DNA of 64,000 nucleotides, taken from assembly GCA_963529855.1 (NCBI GenBank), contig CAURZK010000003.1, positions 309,760 to 373,759 on the forward strand, written 5' to 3'. The notes beneath the pieces were generated by a model, which was not told the DNA's origin, did no database searches, and saw only the letters and a program-made list of their open reading frames with translations. Shown here piece after piece: positions 17,090-25,739 of this stretch; position 1 is the first letter of the stretch; the number at the start of each line of letters is the position of its first letter. Source of the DNA: 34-65-8 sp963529855. Lineage in GTDB: Bacteria > Pseudomonadota > Alphaproteobacteria > Sphingomonadales > Sphingomonadaceae. A program made the translations under genes and the position numbers.

Positions 17090-17201
17090 ACCGGTGCGAC
17101 CCGAAAAGCGCGAAGGCACCTCTCGGACGAACAAGCATTAAAGCGTCCTTCGAAAGGTCGCATGTCGTTTGATTGCGGGACAACACGTATTGACGGCTTG
17201 G

Positions 17202-17960
17202 TCAGCCGGAAGATTGCTGGGCGAAGTCGGTCGAACCTTCCACGATCAGTCCCAGTGCAAGCGCCCGGACCGAGGCGGTGGTGCGATCGCTGACGCCGAG
17301 CTTGGCGAAGATGCGACGGACGTAGACATCGACCGAACTTTTCTGGATGCCGAGGATTTCGGCGATGACCGAGTTGCTCTTGCCGCCGGCCAGCCAACGC
17401 ATCACGTCCATTTCGCGCCGCGACAATGCCGGCGCGTCAGTGTCGAAAGGACGGACGAGTTCGGCATAACGCAGGAACGACAATTGCCCGATCGTGTGCA
17501 CGCGGAGCAGGTTGGTATAGCGCAGGGCATCCTTGTCGGACGGTCGGCCCGCCGCCATGAACCCGCACCGCGCCTGGGGGCCGAAGCAGCCGACGCCGAC
17601 CCCGTCGAGCCTCGAGTAACGCGCCATCAGGCGGACATAGCGGGCCTCATCGGCTGGCAGCTCGATCTGGTCGAGAAGGTCGGACCAGCGAAAGACCCGT
17701 TCATACCGCAAGGCGAAATCAGGCATGGGGTCGACCAGGCGGAAGCGCTCGCGATAACGGCGCTCCCAGCTTTCGGGAAAACCGATGTTGAAGAGCTGCC
17801 GGCCGACTTGTCGATCGACCGATACCGGCGCGATGAAATAGGCGGCCGTGAACCCGATCGCGGCGAGCGAACTCATGATGGCGGCGCGCAGGGGCTCGAC
17901 CCCGCGCGCGCGCGAAATCTCGTCAAGCAGGAGCCAGAATTCGCCGTTCGCCCGGGGCAT
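17202..17960 (-). CDS. LuxR-family transcriptional regulator with autoinducer-binding-type domain (LuxR solo)
   Basis: 252 residues. The N-terminal half (about 15-165) has the pattern of autoinducer-binding domains (a W-Y-D-P-W-like set: 'ERRYRERFRLVDPMPDF', 'FRWSDLL'). The C-terminal half is a GerE-type helix-turn-helix: 'LSRREMDVMRWLAGGKSNSVIAEILGIQKSSVDVYVRRIFAKLG'-like, of which the conserved core is L-S-R-R-E, A-E-I-L-G and V-x-x-Y-V-R-R-I-F-x-K-L. No luxI synthase is in the window, so the ligand may be an exogenous signal. It is separated from panC by 71 bp and transcribed in the same direction. Confidence 0.85.
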   Translation of the reverse strand: MPRANGEFWLLLDEISRARGVEPLRAAIMSSLAAIGFTAAYFIAPVSVDRQVGRQLFNIGFPESWERRYRERFRLVDPMPDFALRYERVFRWSDLLDQIELPADEARYVRLMARYSRLDGVGVGCFGPQARCGFMAAGRPSDKDALRYTNLLRVHTIGQLSFLRYAELVRPFDTDAPALSRREMDVMRWLAGGKSNSVIAEILGIQKSSVDVYVRRIFAKLGVSDRTTASVRALALGLIVEGSTDFAQQSSG

Positions 17961-18031
17961 CGCGCTGTCCTCGCAATCGCGACCCGACTCGTACGTAGCT
18001 CAAGTTTACCGAATCGTAAGCGGAACGCCAG

Positions 18032-18892
18032 TCAACCGCACGCCAGGGGCAGGTTATCGATCAGGCGGGTCCCCCCAATCCGTGCCGCGACCAGCAGCCG
18101 GACGGGGTCGCTGCCAAGCTGGGCCATCGGACGTAGCGACGCTGCATCAACAAGCTCGGCATAATCGACACTGGTAAATCCCGCTGCCAGCAAGGCCGCG
18201 CGCAAATCTGCCAGGGCAGGTTCGGCGGGCCTGCCCGCTTCGATCGCGGTGACTGCTTCGCGCATCGCACGCGGAAGAGCAGCTGCGGCAGCACGCTCGG
18301 CAGGCGAGAGGTAGCGGTTGCGGCTCGACAGCGCGAGCCCGTCCGCCTCGCGTACCGTCGGCACGCCAAGGATGGCATCGACATGGGGCGCCGTCAGATC
18401 GAGATCGCGTGCCATGCGGCGGATCACGGCGAGCTGCTGCCAATCCTTTTCGCCGAACAGCGCCAGGTCGGGCCGGACCTGGTTGAACAGCTTGCAAACC
18501 ACGGTCGCGACGCCATCGAAATGTCCGGGCCGCACAGTGCCGCATAGCCCTTCGCTAACCCCGGCGATGGAAATCGTGCTGGCGAAACCATCTGGGTACA
18601 TGGCGTCCTGCGTGGGCGCCCACAGAAGGTCGACACCCTCGCGCTCAAGCATGGCCGAATCCTCTGCCAGCTGGCGGGGGTAGGCGTCGAGATCCTCGTT
18701 CGCGCCGAATTGGGTGGGGTTCACGAAAATCGATACCGCGACGCGGTCGGCGTGTTTTCTTGCCTCGCGCACCAGCGTCAGGTGCCCTTCGTGCAAGGCG
18801 CCCATCGTAGGCACGAAAGCCAGTGTTTCGCCGTGTGCCCGAAGCGGGGCGGTCGCTTTTCTCAACATGTCGAGCGAGGTGACGGTTTGCAC
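18032..18892 (-). CDS. panC: Pantothenate synthetase
   Basis: 286 residues, the normal PanC length. It has the HIGH-like 'MGALHEGH' near residue 30, 'SIFVNPTQFG', 'GHFDGVATVVCKLFN', 'GEKDWQQ' and the KMSKS-equivalent 'LSSRNRYL'. It joins pantoate and beta-alanine with ATP to make pantothenate, the coenzyme A precursor, in the cytoplasm. Divergent from mipZ, with 93 bp between the start codons. No other pantothenate gene is in the window. Confidence 0.95.
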   Translation of the reverse strand: MQTVTSLDMLRKATAPLRAHGETLAFVPTMGALHEGHLTLVREARKHADRVAVSIFVNPTQFGANEDLDAYPRQLAEDSAMLEREGVDLLWAPTQDAMYPDGFASTISIAGVSEGLCGTVRPGHFDGVATVVCKLFNQVRPDLALFGEKDWQQLAVIRRMARDLDLTAPHVDAILGVPTVREADGLALSSRNRYLSPAERAAAAALPRAMREAVTAIEAGRPAEPALADLRAALLAAGFTSVDYAELVDAASLRPMAQLGSDPVRLLVAARIGGTRLIDNLPLACG

Positions 18893-18985
18893 GGCGAAAA
18901 GCGCTCCGATAGAAACAAAGGCGACCGCGGGCAGTTAGACGCCTCGCGGGTCTGGATTCAACAGCAGGAAAGCCAACCCTTGTCG

Positions 18986-19777
18986 ATGAAGCGCCCCCAC
19001 CGGATCACCTTCGCCAACGAGAAGGGCGGCACGGGGAAATCGACCACTGCGGTCCACGTCGCGGTCGCGCTCGCCTATCGCGGGGCGCGAGTGGCCGCGC
19101 TCGATCTCGATCCCCGCCAGCGCACATTGCACCGCTATTTCGAAAATCGTGCGGAAACCGCCGCGCGGCGGGGGATCGCGCTGCCGACTGCACAGTGCGA
19201 GGTGTTCCGCGGCGACAGCGTGGCCGAGCTCGACGCGCAGATCGACCAGCTCGGTAAGGACGCCGATTTCCTGGTTATCGACACGCCCGGCCGCGATGAT
19301 CCCTTTGCCCGCCATGCCGCGGTCGAGGCCGATACGCTGGTGACACCGCTCAACGACAGCTTCGTCGATTTCGACCTGATCGGGCAAGTCGATGCGGAAA
19401 CGTTCAAGGTGCGCCGCCTCAGCTTCTATGCCGAACTGATCTGGGAAACGCGCAAGCGACGCGCGCTCGAACGGCGACAGGAAATCGACTGGGTCGTGGT
19501 CCGCAACCGGACGGGCCACGTCGAGGCACGCAATATGGTCCGCATCGAAAAGGCGCTGAAAGAACTTTCCAAGCGCGCAGGCTTTCGTGTCGCGCGCGGC
19601 CTGTCCGAACGCGTGATCTACCGCGAATTGTTCCCATCGGGCCTGACTCTGCTGGACAAGGGGCACCTTGGGGAACTCGGCACCAGCCACCTCGTCGCGC
19701 GGCAGGAACTGCGCGGCCTCGTCGCCGGATTGCACTTGCCGGAAAATGCCGCCGCGCCGGAATTCGAAGCGGCATGA
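18986..19777 (+). CDS. mipZ: MipZ-type ParA-family ATPase (division-plane positioning)
   Basis: 263 residues from the ATG at 18986. The deviant Walker A 'NEKGGTGKSTTAVHVAVAL' is near the N-terminus, followed by 'LDLDPRQRTLHRYFENR', a MipZ hallmark, and by 'VIDTPGRDDPFARHA'. MipZ forms a gradient from the ParB-bound poles and inhibits FtsZ so that division occurs at midcell. The upstream codons of the same frame run through the panC promoter and are not supported. The last bases overlap the next gene as ATGA. Confidence 0.9.
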   Translation: MKRPHRITFANEKGGTGKSTTAVHVAVALAYRGARVAALDLDPRQRTLHRYFENRAETAARRGIALPTAQCEVFRGDSVAELDAQIDQLGKDADFLVIDTPGRDDPFARHAAVEADTLVTPLNDSFVDFDLIGQVDAETFKVRRLSFYAELIWETRKRRALERRQEIDWVVVRNRTGHVEARNMVRIEKALKELSKRAGFRVARGLSERVIYRELFPSGLTLLDKGHLGELGTSHLVARQELRGLVAGLHLPENAAAPEFEAA

Positions 19778-20061
19778 TGCGCTGGATCGTCCTGGCGGCG
19801 GTCGTCTCGGTTGTCTGCCGCTGGCTGCTGGGCAAATGGCCCTGGCAATACCTGCGGCCGCGATCGATGCGCAATCAGGCACTGTCCAGGGCCCGCCGCC
19901 TGCTCGCCGTGCGCGAAGGCGCCCGGCGCGAAGATATCGTCGAGGCCCACAGGCGCCTCCTCGCCATGGTCCACCCCGATCGGGGTGGCACGAATGCGCA
20001 GGTGCACGAGGCCAATGCCGCACGCGACCTGCTGCTCGGCCAGTTACCCGACGGCCAGTGA
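19774..20061 (+). CDS. Small membrane-anchored J-domain protein
   Basis: 95 residues: an N-terminal hydrophobic segment ('WIVLAAVVSVVCRWLLG'), a basic linker and a C-terminal J-domain with the diagnostic HPD in 'LLAMVHPDRGGTNAQVHEANAARDLLL'. J-domains stimulate Hsp70 ATPase, so this would recruit DnaK to the inner membrane. Its ATG overlaps the mipZ stop (ATGA), indicating translational coupling with a cell-division ATPase. It resembles TIM14-like DnaJ proteins of alphaproteobacteria. Confidence 0.85.
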   Translation: MMRWIVLAAVVSVVCRWLLGKWPWQYLRPRSMRNQALSRARRLLAVREGARREDIVEAHRRLLAMVHPDRGGTNAQVHEANAARDLLLGQLPDGQ

Positions 20062-20074
20062 AAGCTCTCCCCAG

Positions 20075-21490
20075 ATGACCCATGATTTCCATTCCACGGT
20101 CCTGCGCGAATACGACATTCGCGGGATCATCGGCCAAACACTTGGCGCGGACGATGCGCGCGCCATCGGGCGCAGCTTCGGCACCCTGCTGCGGCGCGCG
20201 GGCGGCAAAACGGTGGCGGTCGGATACGATGGCCGGGTCAGCTCGCCGATGCTGGAGCACGCCCTGGTCGAAGGGCTGACCGCGAGTGGTTGCGACGTGG
20301 TGACGATCGGCCTCGGCGCGACGCCGATGCTCTATTTCGCGGCCGCCTCACTGGAAGGCGTTGACGGCGGCATCCAGATAACCGGCAGCCATAACCCCGC
20401 CAATTACAATGGCTTCAAGATGGTATTTCAGGGCCGCCCGTTTTTCGGCGCGGACATCCAGGAGCTGGGCCGGATCGCGGCGGCGGGTGAGTGGGAAACC
20501 GGCAACGGCAGCGCCTCGCATCATGAAATCCTCGAAACGTATGTCGAGCGCCTGCTTGCGCCCCTCGCCGGGCTGGATCAGGCCGCGTTGGCGGACCTGC
20601 GGATCGGCTGGGATGCGGGCAATGGCGCAGCGGGCCCGGCACTCGAATTGCTCGCGGCCCGGCTCCCGGGTGAGCATCACCTGCTTTACAGCGACGTCGA
20701 CGGCAATTTTCCCAATCATCATCCTGATCCCACGGTAGAGGCGAATCTGGCGGACTTGCGCGCACTGGTCGCGGACAAGAACCTCGATTTCGGTGTGGCA
20801 TTCGATGGCGACGGCGACAGGATCGGCGCGATCGACGGGCAGGGCAGGGTAATCTGGGGTGATCAGCTGCTGATGATCTACGCCGAAGACGTGCTCGCCC
20901 GGCATCCCGGCGCGACCGTGATCGCCGACGTCAAGGCCAGCCGGGCATTGTTCGAACACGTTACCGCGCACGGCGGCCAGCCGGTCATGTGGAAGACCGG
21001 GCATTCGCTGATTAAGTCCAAAATGAAGGAAACTGGCGCGCCGCTCGCAGGCGAGATGAGCGGCCACGTGTTCTTCGCCGACGAATACTACGGCTACGAC
21101 GATGCCCTTTATGCCGGGGTTCGGCTGATCGCGGCATCGGTTCGGCTGGGCCGTTCGGTCACCGAATTGCGCGGCGCGATGCCGGCCATGCTCAACACGC
21201 CGGAGCTGCGTTTCCAGGTCGACGAAAGCCGCAAGTTCGCCGCGATCGACGAGGTCAAGGCGCGGCTGGGCGGTCCCAATGCGCCAAGCGGCATCACGGT
21301 CGATGATACCGATGGCGTCCGCGTCACCACGGCAGACGGCTGGTGGCTCCTGCGCGCGTCCAACACGCAGGACGTGCTGGTTGCCCGCGCGGAAAGCGAT
21401 AGCCAGGCGGGGCTCGACCGTCTTCTCGCGCAGATCGATGCGCAGCTTGAGGCAAGCGGGCTTGAGCGCGGCGAGAGCGTGGGGCACTAA
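20075..21490 (+). CDS. Phosphomannomutase/phosphoglucomutase
   Basis: 471 residues of the alpha-D-phosphohexomutase family: 'STVLREYDIRGIIG' at the start, the phosphoserine loop 'GGIQITGSHNPANYNGFK', the metal loop 'VAFDGDGDRIGAID' and the sugar-binding 'GEMSGHVFF'. It interconverts 6-phospho and 1-phospho mannose or glucose, supplying GDP-mannose and UDP-glucose for surface glycans. The ATG at 20075 gives the canonical start; 13 bp separate it from the J-protein stop. Because many relatives are bifunctional I give no symbol (pgm, manB or algC are all possible). Confidence 0.93.
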   Translation: MTHDFHSTVLREYDIRGIIGQTLGADDARAIGRSFGTLLRRAGGKTVAVGYDGRVSSPMLEHALVEGLTASGCDVVTIGLGATPMLYFAAASLEGVDGGIQITGSHNPANYNGFKMVFQGRPFFGADIQELGRIAAAGEWETGNGSASHHEILETYVERLLAPLAGLDQAALADLRIGWDAGNGAAGPALELLAARLPGEHHLLYSDVDGNFPNHHPDPTVEANLADLRALVADKNLDFGVAFDGDGDRIGAIDGQGRVIWGDQLLMIYAEDVLARHPGATVIADVKASRALFEHVTAHGGQPVMWKTGHSLIKSKMKETGAPLAGEMSGHVFFADEYYGYDDALYAGVRLIAASVRLGRSVTELRGAMPAMLNTPELRFQVDESRKFAAIDEVKARLGGPNAPSGITVDDTDGVRVTTADGWWLLRASNTQDVLVARAESDSQAGLDRLLAQIDAQLEASGLERGESVGH

Positions 21491-21513
21491 CCGCAAGAAA
21501 GAGGGGGCGGGGC

Positions 21514-22311
21514 ATGATCGGCAGGATGATTTTTGCAGCGGGCGCCGCAGCTGTGCTGGCCGCAATGCCCGTGTCCGCTCAGGACGCAGCGCCGCCGGAT
21601 GACCCGATGGCCGCGCTGGCGGCGATGTTCACGGCCGAACCGCTGACTGCCGAGCAAGAAGCGCGGCTTCCGGCTGCGCGGCTGGTGGTCGATCGCATGA
21701 TGCCCCCCGGCACCATGGGCGAGATGATGCAGTCGATGTTCGGCGGCATCCTCGATCCGCTGATGAAGATGGGGCTTGAACCGTCCGCTGGCGAAGTTGC
21801 CAAGGAAGTGGGTCTTGATGAAGGCGCGCTCGACCTGACCGAGGAACAGGCGCGCGAAGCGGCCGCGATCCTCGACCCCGCCTGGACCGAGCGGCGCCAG
21901 CGTGAATTCGCCATCATGAAAACCGGCATGACCAAGGCGATGACTGCGATGGAGCCGGCCATGCGCGATGGCATGGCGCAGGCATATGCCGTTCATTTCA
22001 CCGCGACCGAACTGGCCGATGTCGCCGCGTTCTTTGCCACACCCTCGGGCGCGAGCTATGCCCGCAAGTCCTACACCCTGGCCAGCGATCCGCGCATCAT
22101 GGGCGCGGCGATGCAGGCGATGCCGGGGATGATGGCGGAATTTGCCGCCCTGGCGGAGGAGATGAAGGCAGCAACCGCCGACCTGCCCCCGCGCCGCGCT
22201 TACGACGATCTGTCCGCCCAGCAGCGCGAGCGGCTGGCAGAGCTGACCGGCCTCGACGCGTCGACCCTCAGCCAAGGCATGGCCCGCGCGCAGGCCTTGC
22301 GTGATGGCTAG
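21514..22311 (+). CDS. Secreted DUF2059-domain protein
   Basis: 265 residues. The cleavable signal is 'MIFAAGAAAVLAAMPVSAQDA' minus its end, with a probable cut after AQ. The middle part carries 'HFTATELADVAAFFATPSGASYA', the core of DUF2059, a family of exported proteins of unknown function. The sequence is rich in methionine. GAGGGGGCGGGG precedes the ATG. It follows the hexomutase gene by 23 bp and may be in the same transcript. Confidence 0.8.
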   Translation: MIGRMIFAAGAAAVLAAMPVSAQDAAPPDDPMAALAAMFTAEPLTAEQEARLPAARLVVDRMMPPGTMGEMMQSMFGGILDPLMKMGLEPSAGEVAKEVGLDEGALDLTEEQAREAAAILDPAWTERRQREFAIMKTGMTKAMTAMEPAMRDGMAQAYAVHFTATELADVAAFFATPSGASYARKSYTLASDPRIMGAAMQAMPGMMAEFAALAEEMKAATADLPPRRAYDDLSAQQRERLAELTGLDASTLSQGMARAQALRDG

Positions 22312-22430
22312 GCCAGCGCATCGGCCACGGATTGATCATTGCCTGCAGGCGGATTGCCGCCTGTCCGATCGCCACCGGAACGCCGGCGCGCTTGCGGCGC
22401 TGTGTGTCATGCCCCACCTAGCAGGTCCGC

Positions 22431-24878
22431 ATGACGTCGCCGAACATCCCGCCCGAAATCGATACCTGGTTTGCGGGGCGGGGCTGGCGCGTGCGGCGGC
22501 ACCAGGCGGACATGCTCGCGGCGAGCGACGCCGGACGACACGCCCTGCTGGTGGCGGATACCGGTGCAGGCAAGACGCTGGCAGGGTTTCTGCCCACGCT
22601 GGCCGATTTCTGCCCGAGTCGGGCGGCAAGTCCGCCTGAAGGCCTCCACACCCTCTACGTTTCGCCACTGAAGGCGCTGGCGCACGACGTGCAGCGCAAT
22701 CTCCTCACGCCGGTCGAGGAGATGGGCCTGCCGATCCGGATCGAGACGCGCAGCGGCGATACCCCTTCCGACCGTAAGAAACGCCAGCGGGTAAAGCCGC
22801 CGAACGTACTGCTGACGACACCCGAATCGCTCTCCCTGCTGTTGAGCTATCCCGACAGCTTCGAAATGTTCGCCGGGCTGAAGCGCGTGGTGATCGACGA
22901 GGTGCACGCCTTCGCCACCGGCAAGCGCGGTGATCTGCTGGCGCTGGCGCTGTCGCGGCTTCAGGCGATAGCGCCCGGCATGCAGCGCGCCGCACTGTCC
23001 GCCACTGTTGCCGATCCGGAGGCATTTCGGGAATGGCTGGCGCCGTGGGGCGAGATCGACGCGGTCGAACTGGTCGAAGGCGAGGCGGGCGCGCCGGCCG
23101 AGGTCGAGATCCTTCTGCCCGAGGAGGAACGCGTGCCCTGGGGCGGGCATGCAGGGCGCTGGGCCATTCCGCAGCTTTACGAGGCGATCCGCAAGAACCG
23201 GACCACGCTGGTCTTCACGAACACCCGCTTCCTGGCGGAGTTCGTCTTCCAGTTGCTGTGGGACATCAACGACGACAACCTGCCGATCGGCATTCACCAC
23301 GGCAGCTTGAGCAAGGAAGCGCGGCGCAAGGTCGAAGGCGCGATGGCCCGGGGCGAATTGCGCGCACTGGTCGCCACCGCCAGCCTCGATCTGGGGGTCG
23401 ACTGGGGCGACATCGACTGCGTCGTTCAGATGGGCGCGCCCAAGGGCTCCAGCCGCCTGCTCCAGCGGATCGGGCGGGCCAATCACCGGCTCGACCAGCC
23501 AAGTCGCGCCATGCTGGTGCCAGGCAACCGGTTCGAATTTCTGGAGGCGACCGCGGCCAAGGATGCCGTCGATCAGGGACAGCGCGATGGCGAGGATTTT
23601 CGCCCCGGCGGCCTCGACGTTCTGGCCCAGCACGTCATGGCCTGCGCCTGCGCTGCGCCGTTTCACGAGGATGAGCTGCTCGCAGAGATCCGCTCCAGCC
23701 TGGCCTATGCATGGGTCGATCAAGAGGTCTGGCAGCGGGTTTTGGGGTTTGTCGAAAACGGCGGCTATTCGCTGCGCGCCTACGACCGATTCAAGCGAAT
23801 CGTGCGCGACAAGAAGGGCGTGTGGCGGCTGACCCACCCCGAACATGCCGCGCGCCACAGGATGAACGCAGGCATCATCGTCGATTCCGAAATGCTGACC
23901 GTGCGCTTTCGCAACGGTAGGCAGCTGGGCAAGGTAGAGGAACGATTCGCCGCCTCGCTTTCACCCGCCGACACGTTTTTCTTCGCCGGGATGAGCCTGG
24001 AAGTCGAACAGGTGAAGGATATGGAGGTGATCGTGCGCGCGGCCAAGAAATCGGCCACGATCCCCAGCTATGGCGGCCAGCGCCTGCCCCTGACCACGCA
24101 TCTGGCCGACCGGGTCCGCGCCATGCTGGTTGACCGCGCAAGCTGGGCGCGCTTTCCGGACGACGTGCGCGAATGGCTGGAAGTGCAGGACTGGCGTAGC
24201 CGCATGCCGGGGCCGGGTGAGCTGCTGGTTGAAAGCTTCCCGCATGCCAAGAAGCATTACAGCGTCTACTATACCTTTGAAGGGTGGAACGCGAACCAGA
24301 GCCTGGGGATGCTGATCACCCGGCGCATGGAGGACCGCGGCCTGATGCCGGGCGGCTTCGTCGCCAACGATTACTCGCTTGCGGTGTGGGGGTTGAAGCC
24401 GGTGGGCGATCCGGCGCCGCTGCTTTCGCCCGATATCCTGGCGCACGAATTCGTCGACTGGGTGCAGGAATCGCACCTGCTGCGCCGCGCCTTCCGCGAA
24501 GTCGCGGTAATCGCGGGGCTCGTCGAACGCCAGCACCCGGGCAAGCGCAAGACCGGCAAGCAAGTCACGTTTTCGACCGATCTGATTTACGATGTGCTGC
24601 GCAAGTACGAGCCGGACCATGTCCTGCTGGAAGCGGCCTGGGCCGACGCGCGCGAGCGGCTGACTGATGTCGGGCGTCTTGCCAGCTTGCTGGAACGGTC
24701 GGCCGAGCAGCTTGTGCATGTCGAGCTCGATCGGGTCAGCCCGCTGGCAGTGCCGGTCATGACGATGATCGGGCGGGAGGCGATGCCGCAAGGTGCGGTC
24801 GACGATGAACTGCTGCTCGAGGCAGAAGGTCTTGCCGGCGAAGCGATGCGGATCGACCCGCCGGCGGAAGGCCATTAG
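22431..24878 (+). CDS. Ligase-associated DEXH-box DNA helicase (Lhr family)
   Basis: 815 residues, the length of the proteobacterial ligase-associated subfamily. Motifs in order: Q-like 'RRHQADML', Walker A 'ADTGAGKTLAG', 'VSPLKALAHDVQRN', 'TTPESLSLLL', DEVH in 'VIDEVHAFATGKRGD', 'ALSATVAD', 'FTNTRFLAEF', 'HHGSLSKEARRKVE' and 'QRIGRANHRLD'. The C-terminal half is the Lhr-specific winged-helix and DUF region. It is thought to act in DNA repair with an ATP-dependent ligase and an exonuclease, but neither partner is next to it here. Confidence 0.92.
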   Translation: MTSPNIPPEIDTWFAGRGWRVRRHQADMLAASDAGRHALLVADTGAGKTLAGFLPTLADFCPSRAASPPEGLHTLYVSPLKALAHDVQRNLLTPVEEMGLPIRIETRSGDTPSDRKKRQRVKPPNVLLTTPESLSLLLSYPDSFEMFAGLKRVVIDEVHAFATGKRGDLLALALSRLQAIAPGMQRAALSATVADPEAFREWLAPWGEIDAVELVEGEAGAPAEVEILLPEEERVPWGGHAGRWAIPQLYEAIRKNRTTLVFTNTRFLAEFVFQLLWDINDDNLPIGIHHGSLSKEARRKVEGAMARGELRALVATASLDLGVDWGDIDCVVQMGAPKGSSRLLQRIGRANHRLDQPSRAMLVPGNRFEFLEATAAKDAVDQGQRDGEDFRPGGLDVLAQHVMACACAAPFHEDELLAEIRSSLAYAWVDQEVWQRVLGFVENGGYSLRAYDRFKRIVRDKKGVWRLTHPEHAARHRMNAGIIVDSEMLTVRFRNGRQLGKVEERFAASLSPADTFFFAGMSLEVEQVKDMEVIVRAAKKSATIPSYGGQRLPLTTHLADRVRAMLVDRASWARFPDDVREWLEVQDWRSRMPGPGELLVESFPHAKKHYSVYYTFEGWNANQSLGMLITRRMEDRGLMPGGFVANDYSLAVWGLKPVGDPAPLLSPDILAHEFVDWVQESHLLRRAFREVAVIAGLVERQHPGKRKTGKQVTFSTDLIYDVLRKYEPDHVLLEAAWADARERLTDVGRLASLLERSAEQLVHVELDRVSPLAVPVMTMIGREAMPQGAVDDELLLEAEGLAGEAMRIDPPAEGH

Positions 24879-24884
24879 CCCGCG

Positions 24885-25200
24885 TTATTGCGCGCTGGCG
24901 AACCGGCGGTACCGTTCGTTCCCGACGGAACCGGACCTGGTCACGCCCGACTGTTTGATCGTATTCATCGTCCGCGCCGAAGCGGCGTAACTGGCTGCGG
25001 CGACCGGTTCGAATTGAAGCTCTGGCTCAGGGGGCAGATTGCGGGTCAGTTGGAGCAGCGCAGCGAGTTGTGCTGCCTCATCACCGTGCCGATCCACAAA
25101 TCCGATCGGCGGCATCGATCATGACCTTGTTGCTGATGCGATCCGGGATCGGGCAATCTCTGCAGCCACGGGGCAGATCAGTGCGATCGGTCGGATTGAT
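24885..25200 (-). pseudogene. Degenerate 3' fragment of an exbD gene
   Basis: Read leftward, one frame (about 25200-25110) gives DLP and I-S-N-K-V residues matching the 'IDLP...IQNKI' region of the intact ExbD encoded at 25269-25703. A frameshift near 25105 then leads to a second frame reading 'NLPPEPELQFEP', 'SARTMNTIKQSGVTRSGSVG' and 'NERYRRF' to a stop at 24885, closely parallel to the intact C-terminus ('PEPELQFEP', 'ARVLNIIKGSGVTKFGFVG', 'NEKYRVF'). The membrane helix and start are missing and the copy lies beyond the operon terminator. It ends six bases from the helicase stop. Confidence 0.8.
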
Positions 25201-25222
25201 ACGAGCGGGAGGCAAATAATAA

Positions 25223-25250
25223 GGGGCGGATCGCTCCGCCCCTTTTTCGT
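25223..25250. terminator. Intrinsic terminator of the tonB-exb operon
   Basis: GGGGCGGA (25223-25230) and TCCGCCCC (25235-25242) form a perfect 8-bp stem with a TCGC loop. T-rich sequence follows on both strands (TTTTT on plus, TTATTATT on minus), so it can stop leftward transcription from exbD and also rightward read-through. Confidence 0.85.
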
Positions 25251-25268
25251 TTTGTGCGGGTGGTCGAC

Positions 25269-25703
25269 TTACTTGTCAAACACACGATACTTTTCGTTGC
25301 CCACGAAACCGAACTTGGTCACGCCCGATCCCTTGATGATGTTGAGCACACGCGCCGAAAGGTCGTAGCTCGCCAAAGCCTCGGGCTCGAACTGCAGCTC
25401 GGGTTCCGGCTGGATTGCCCGGGTAGCCTCGAGATTGCGGACCAGCTCACCGTCGTTGATCGCGGTGCCGTTCCAGAGAATCTGGCCGTCCTGGGTCAGG
25501 ACGATCTTGTTCTGGATCGGGTCGATCATGTCTTCCGGCGGAGGGTTCGGATTGGGAACCGGCAGGTCGATGTCGACCGAGTGGGTGGCAACGGGAATGG
25601 TGATGATGAACATGATGAGGAGCACGAGCATGACGTCGATCAACGGCGTCGTGTTCATTTCCATCATCGGGGCGCCATCGTCCTTGCCGCCTGACATTGC
25701 CAT
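25269..25703 (-). CDS. exbD: ExbD/TolR-family proton-channel subunit (copy 1, distal)
   Basis: 144 residues with the ExbD layout: a short cytoplasmic N-terminus, one membrane helix 'PLIDVMLVLLIMFIITIPVA' with the functional aspartate, and a periplasmic domain with 'VDIDLPVP' and a C-terminal 'GSGVTKFGFVGNEKYRVF'. With ExbB it forms the proton-driven motor that energises TonB for outer-membrane uptake. Last gene of the leftward tonB-exbB-exbD-exbD set, 36 bp after the other exbD, and followed by an intrinsic terminator. Confidence 0.92.
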   Translation of the reverse strand: MAMSGGKDDGAPMMEMNTTPLIDVMLVLLIMFIITIPVATHSVDIDLPVPNPNPPPEDMIDPIQNKIVLTQDGQILWNGTAINDGELVRNLEATRAIQPEPELQFEPEALASYDLSARVLNIIKGSGVTKFGFVGNEKYRVFDK

Positions 25704-25739
25704 GGTGTTGTACTCCTGGTGTGCTTGCGCGAGCGGCGC

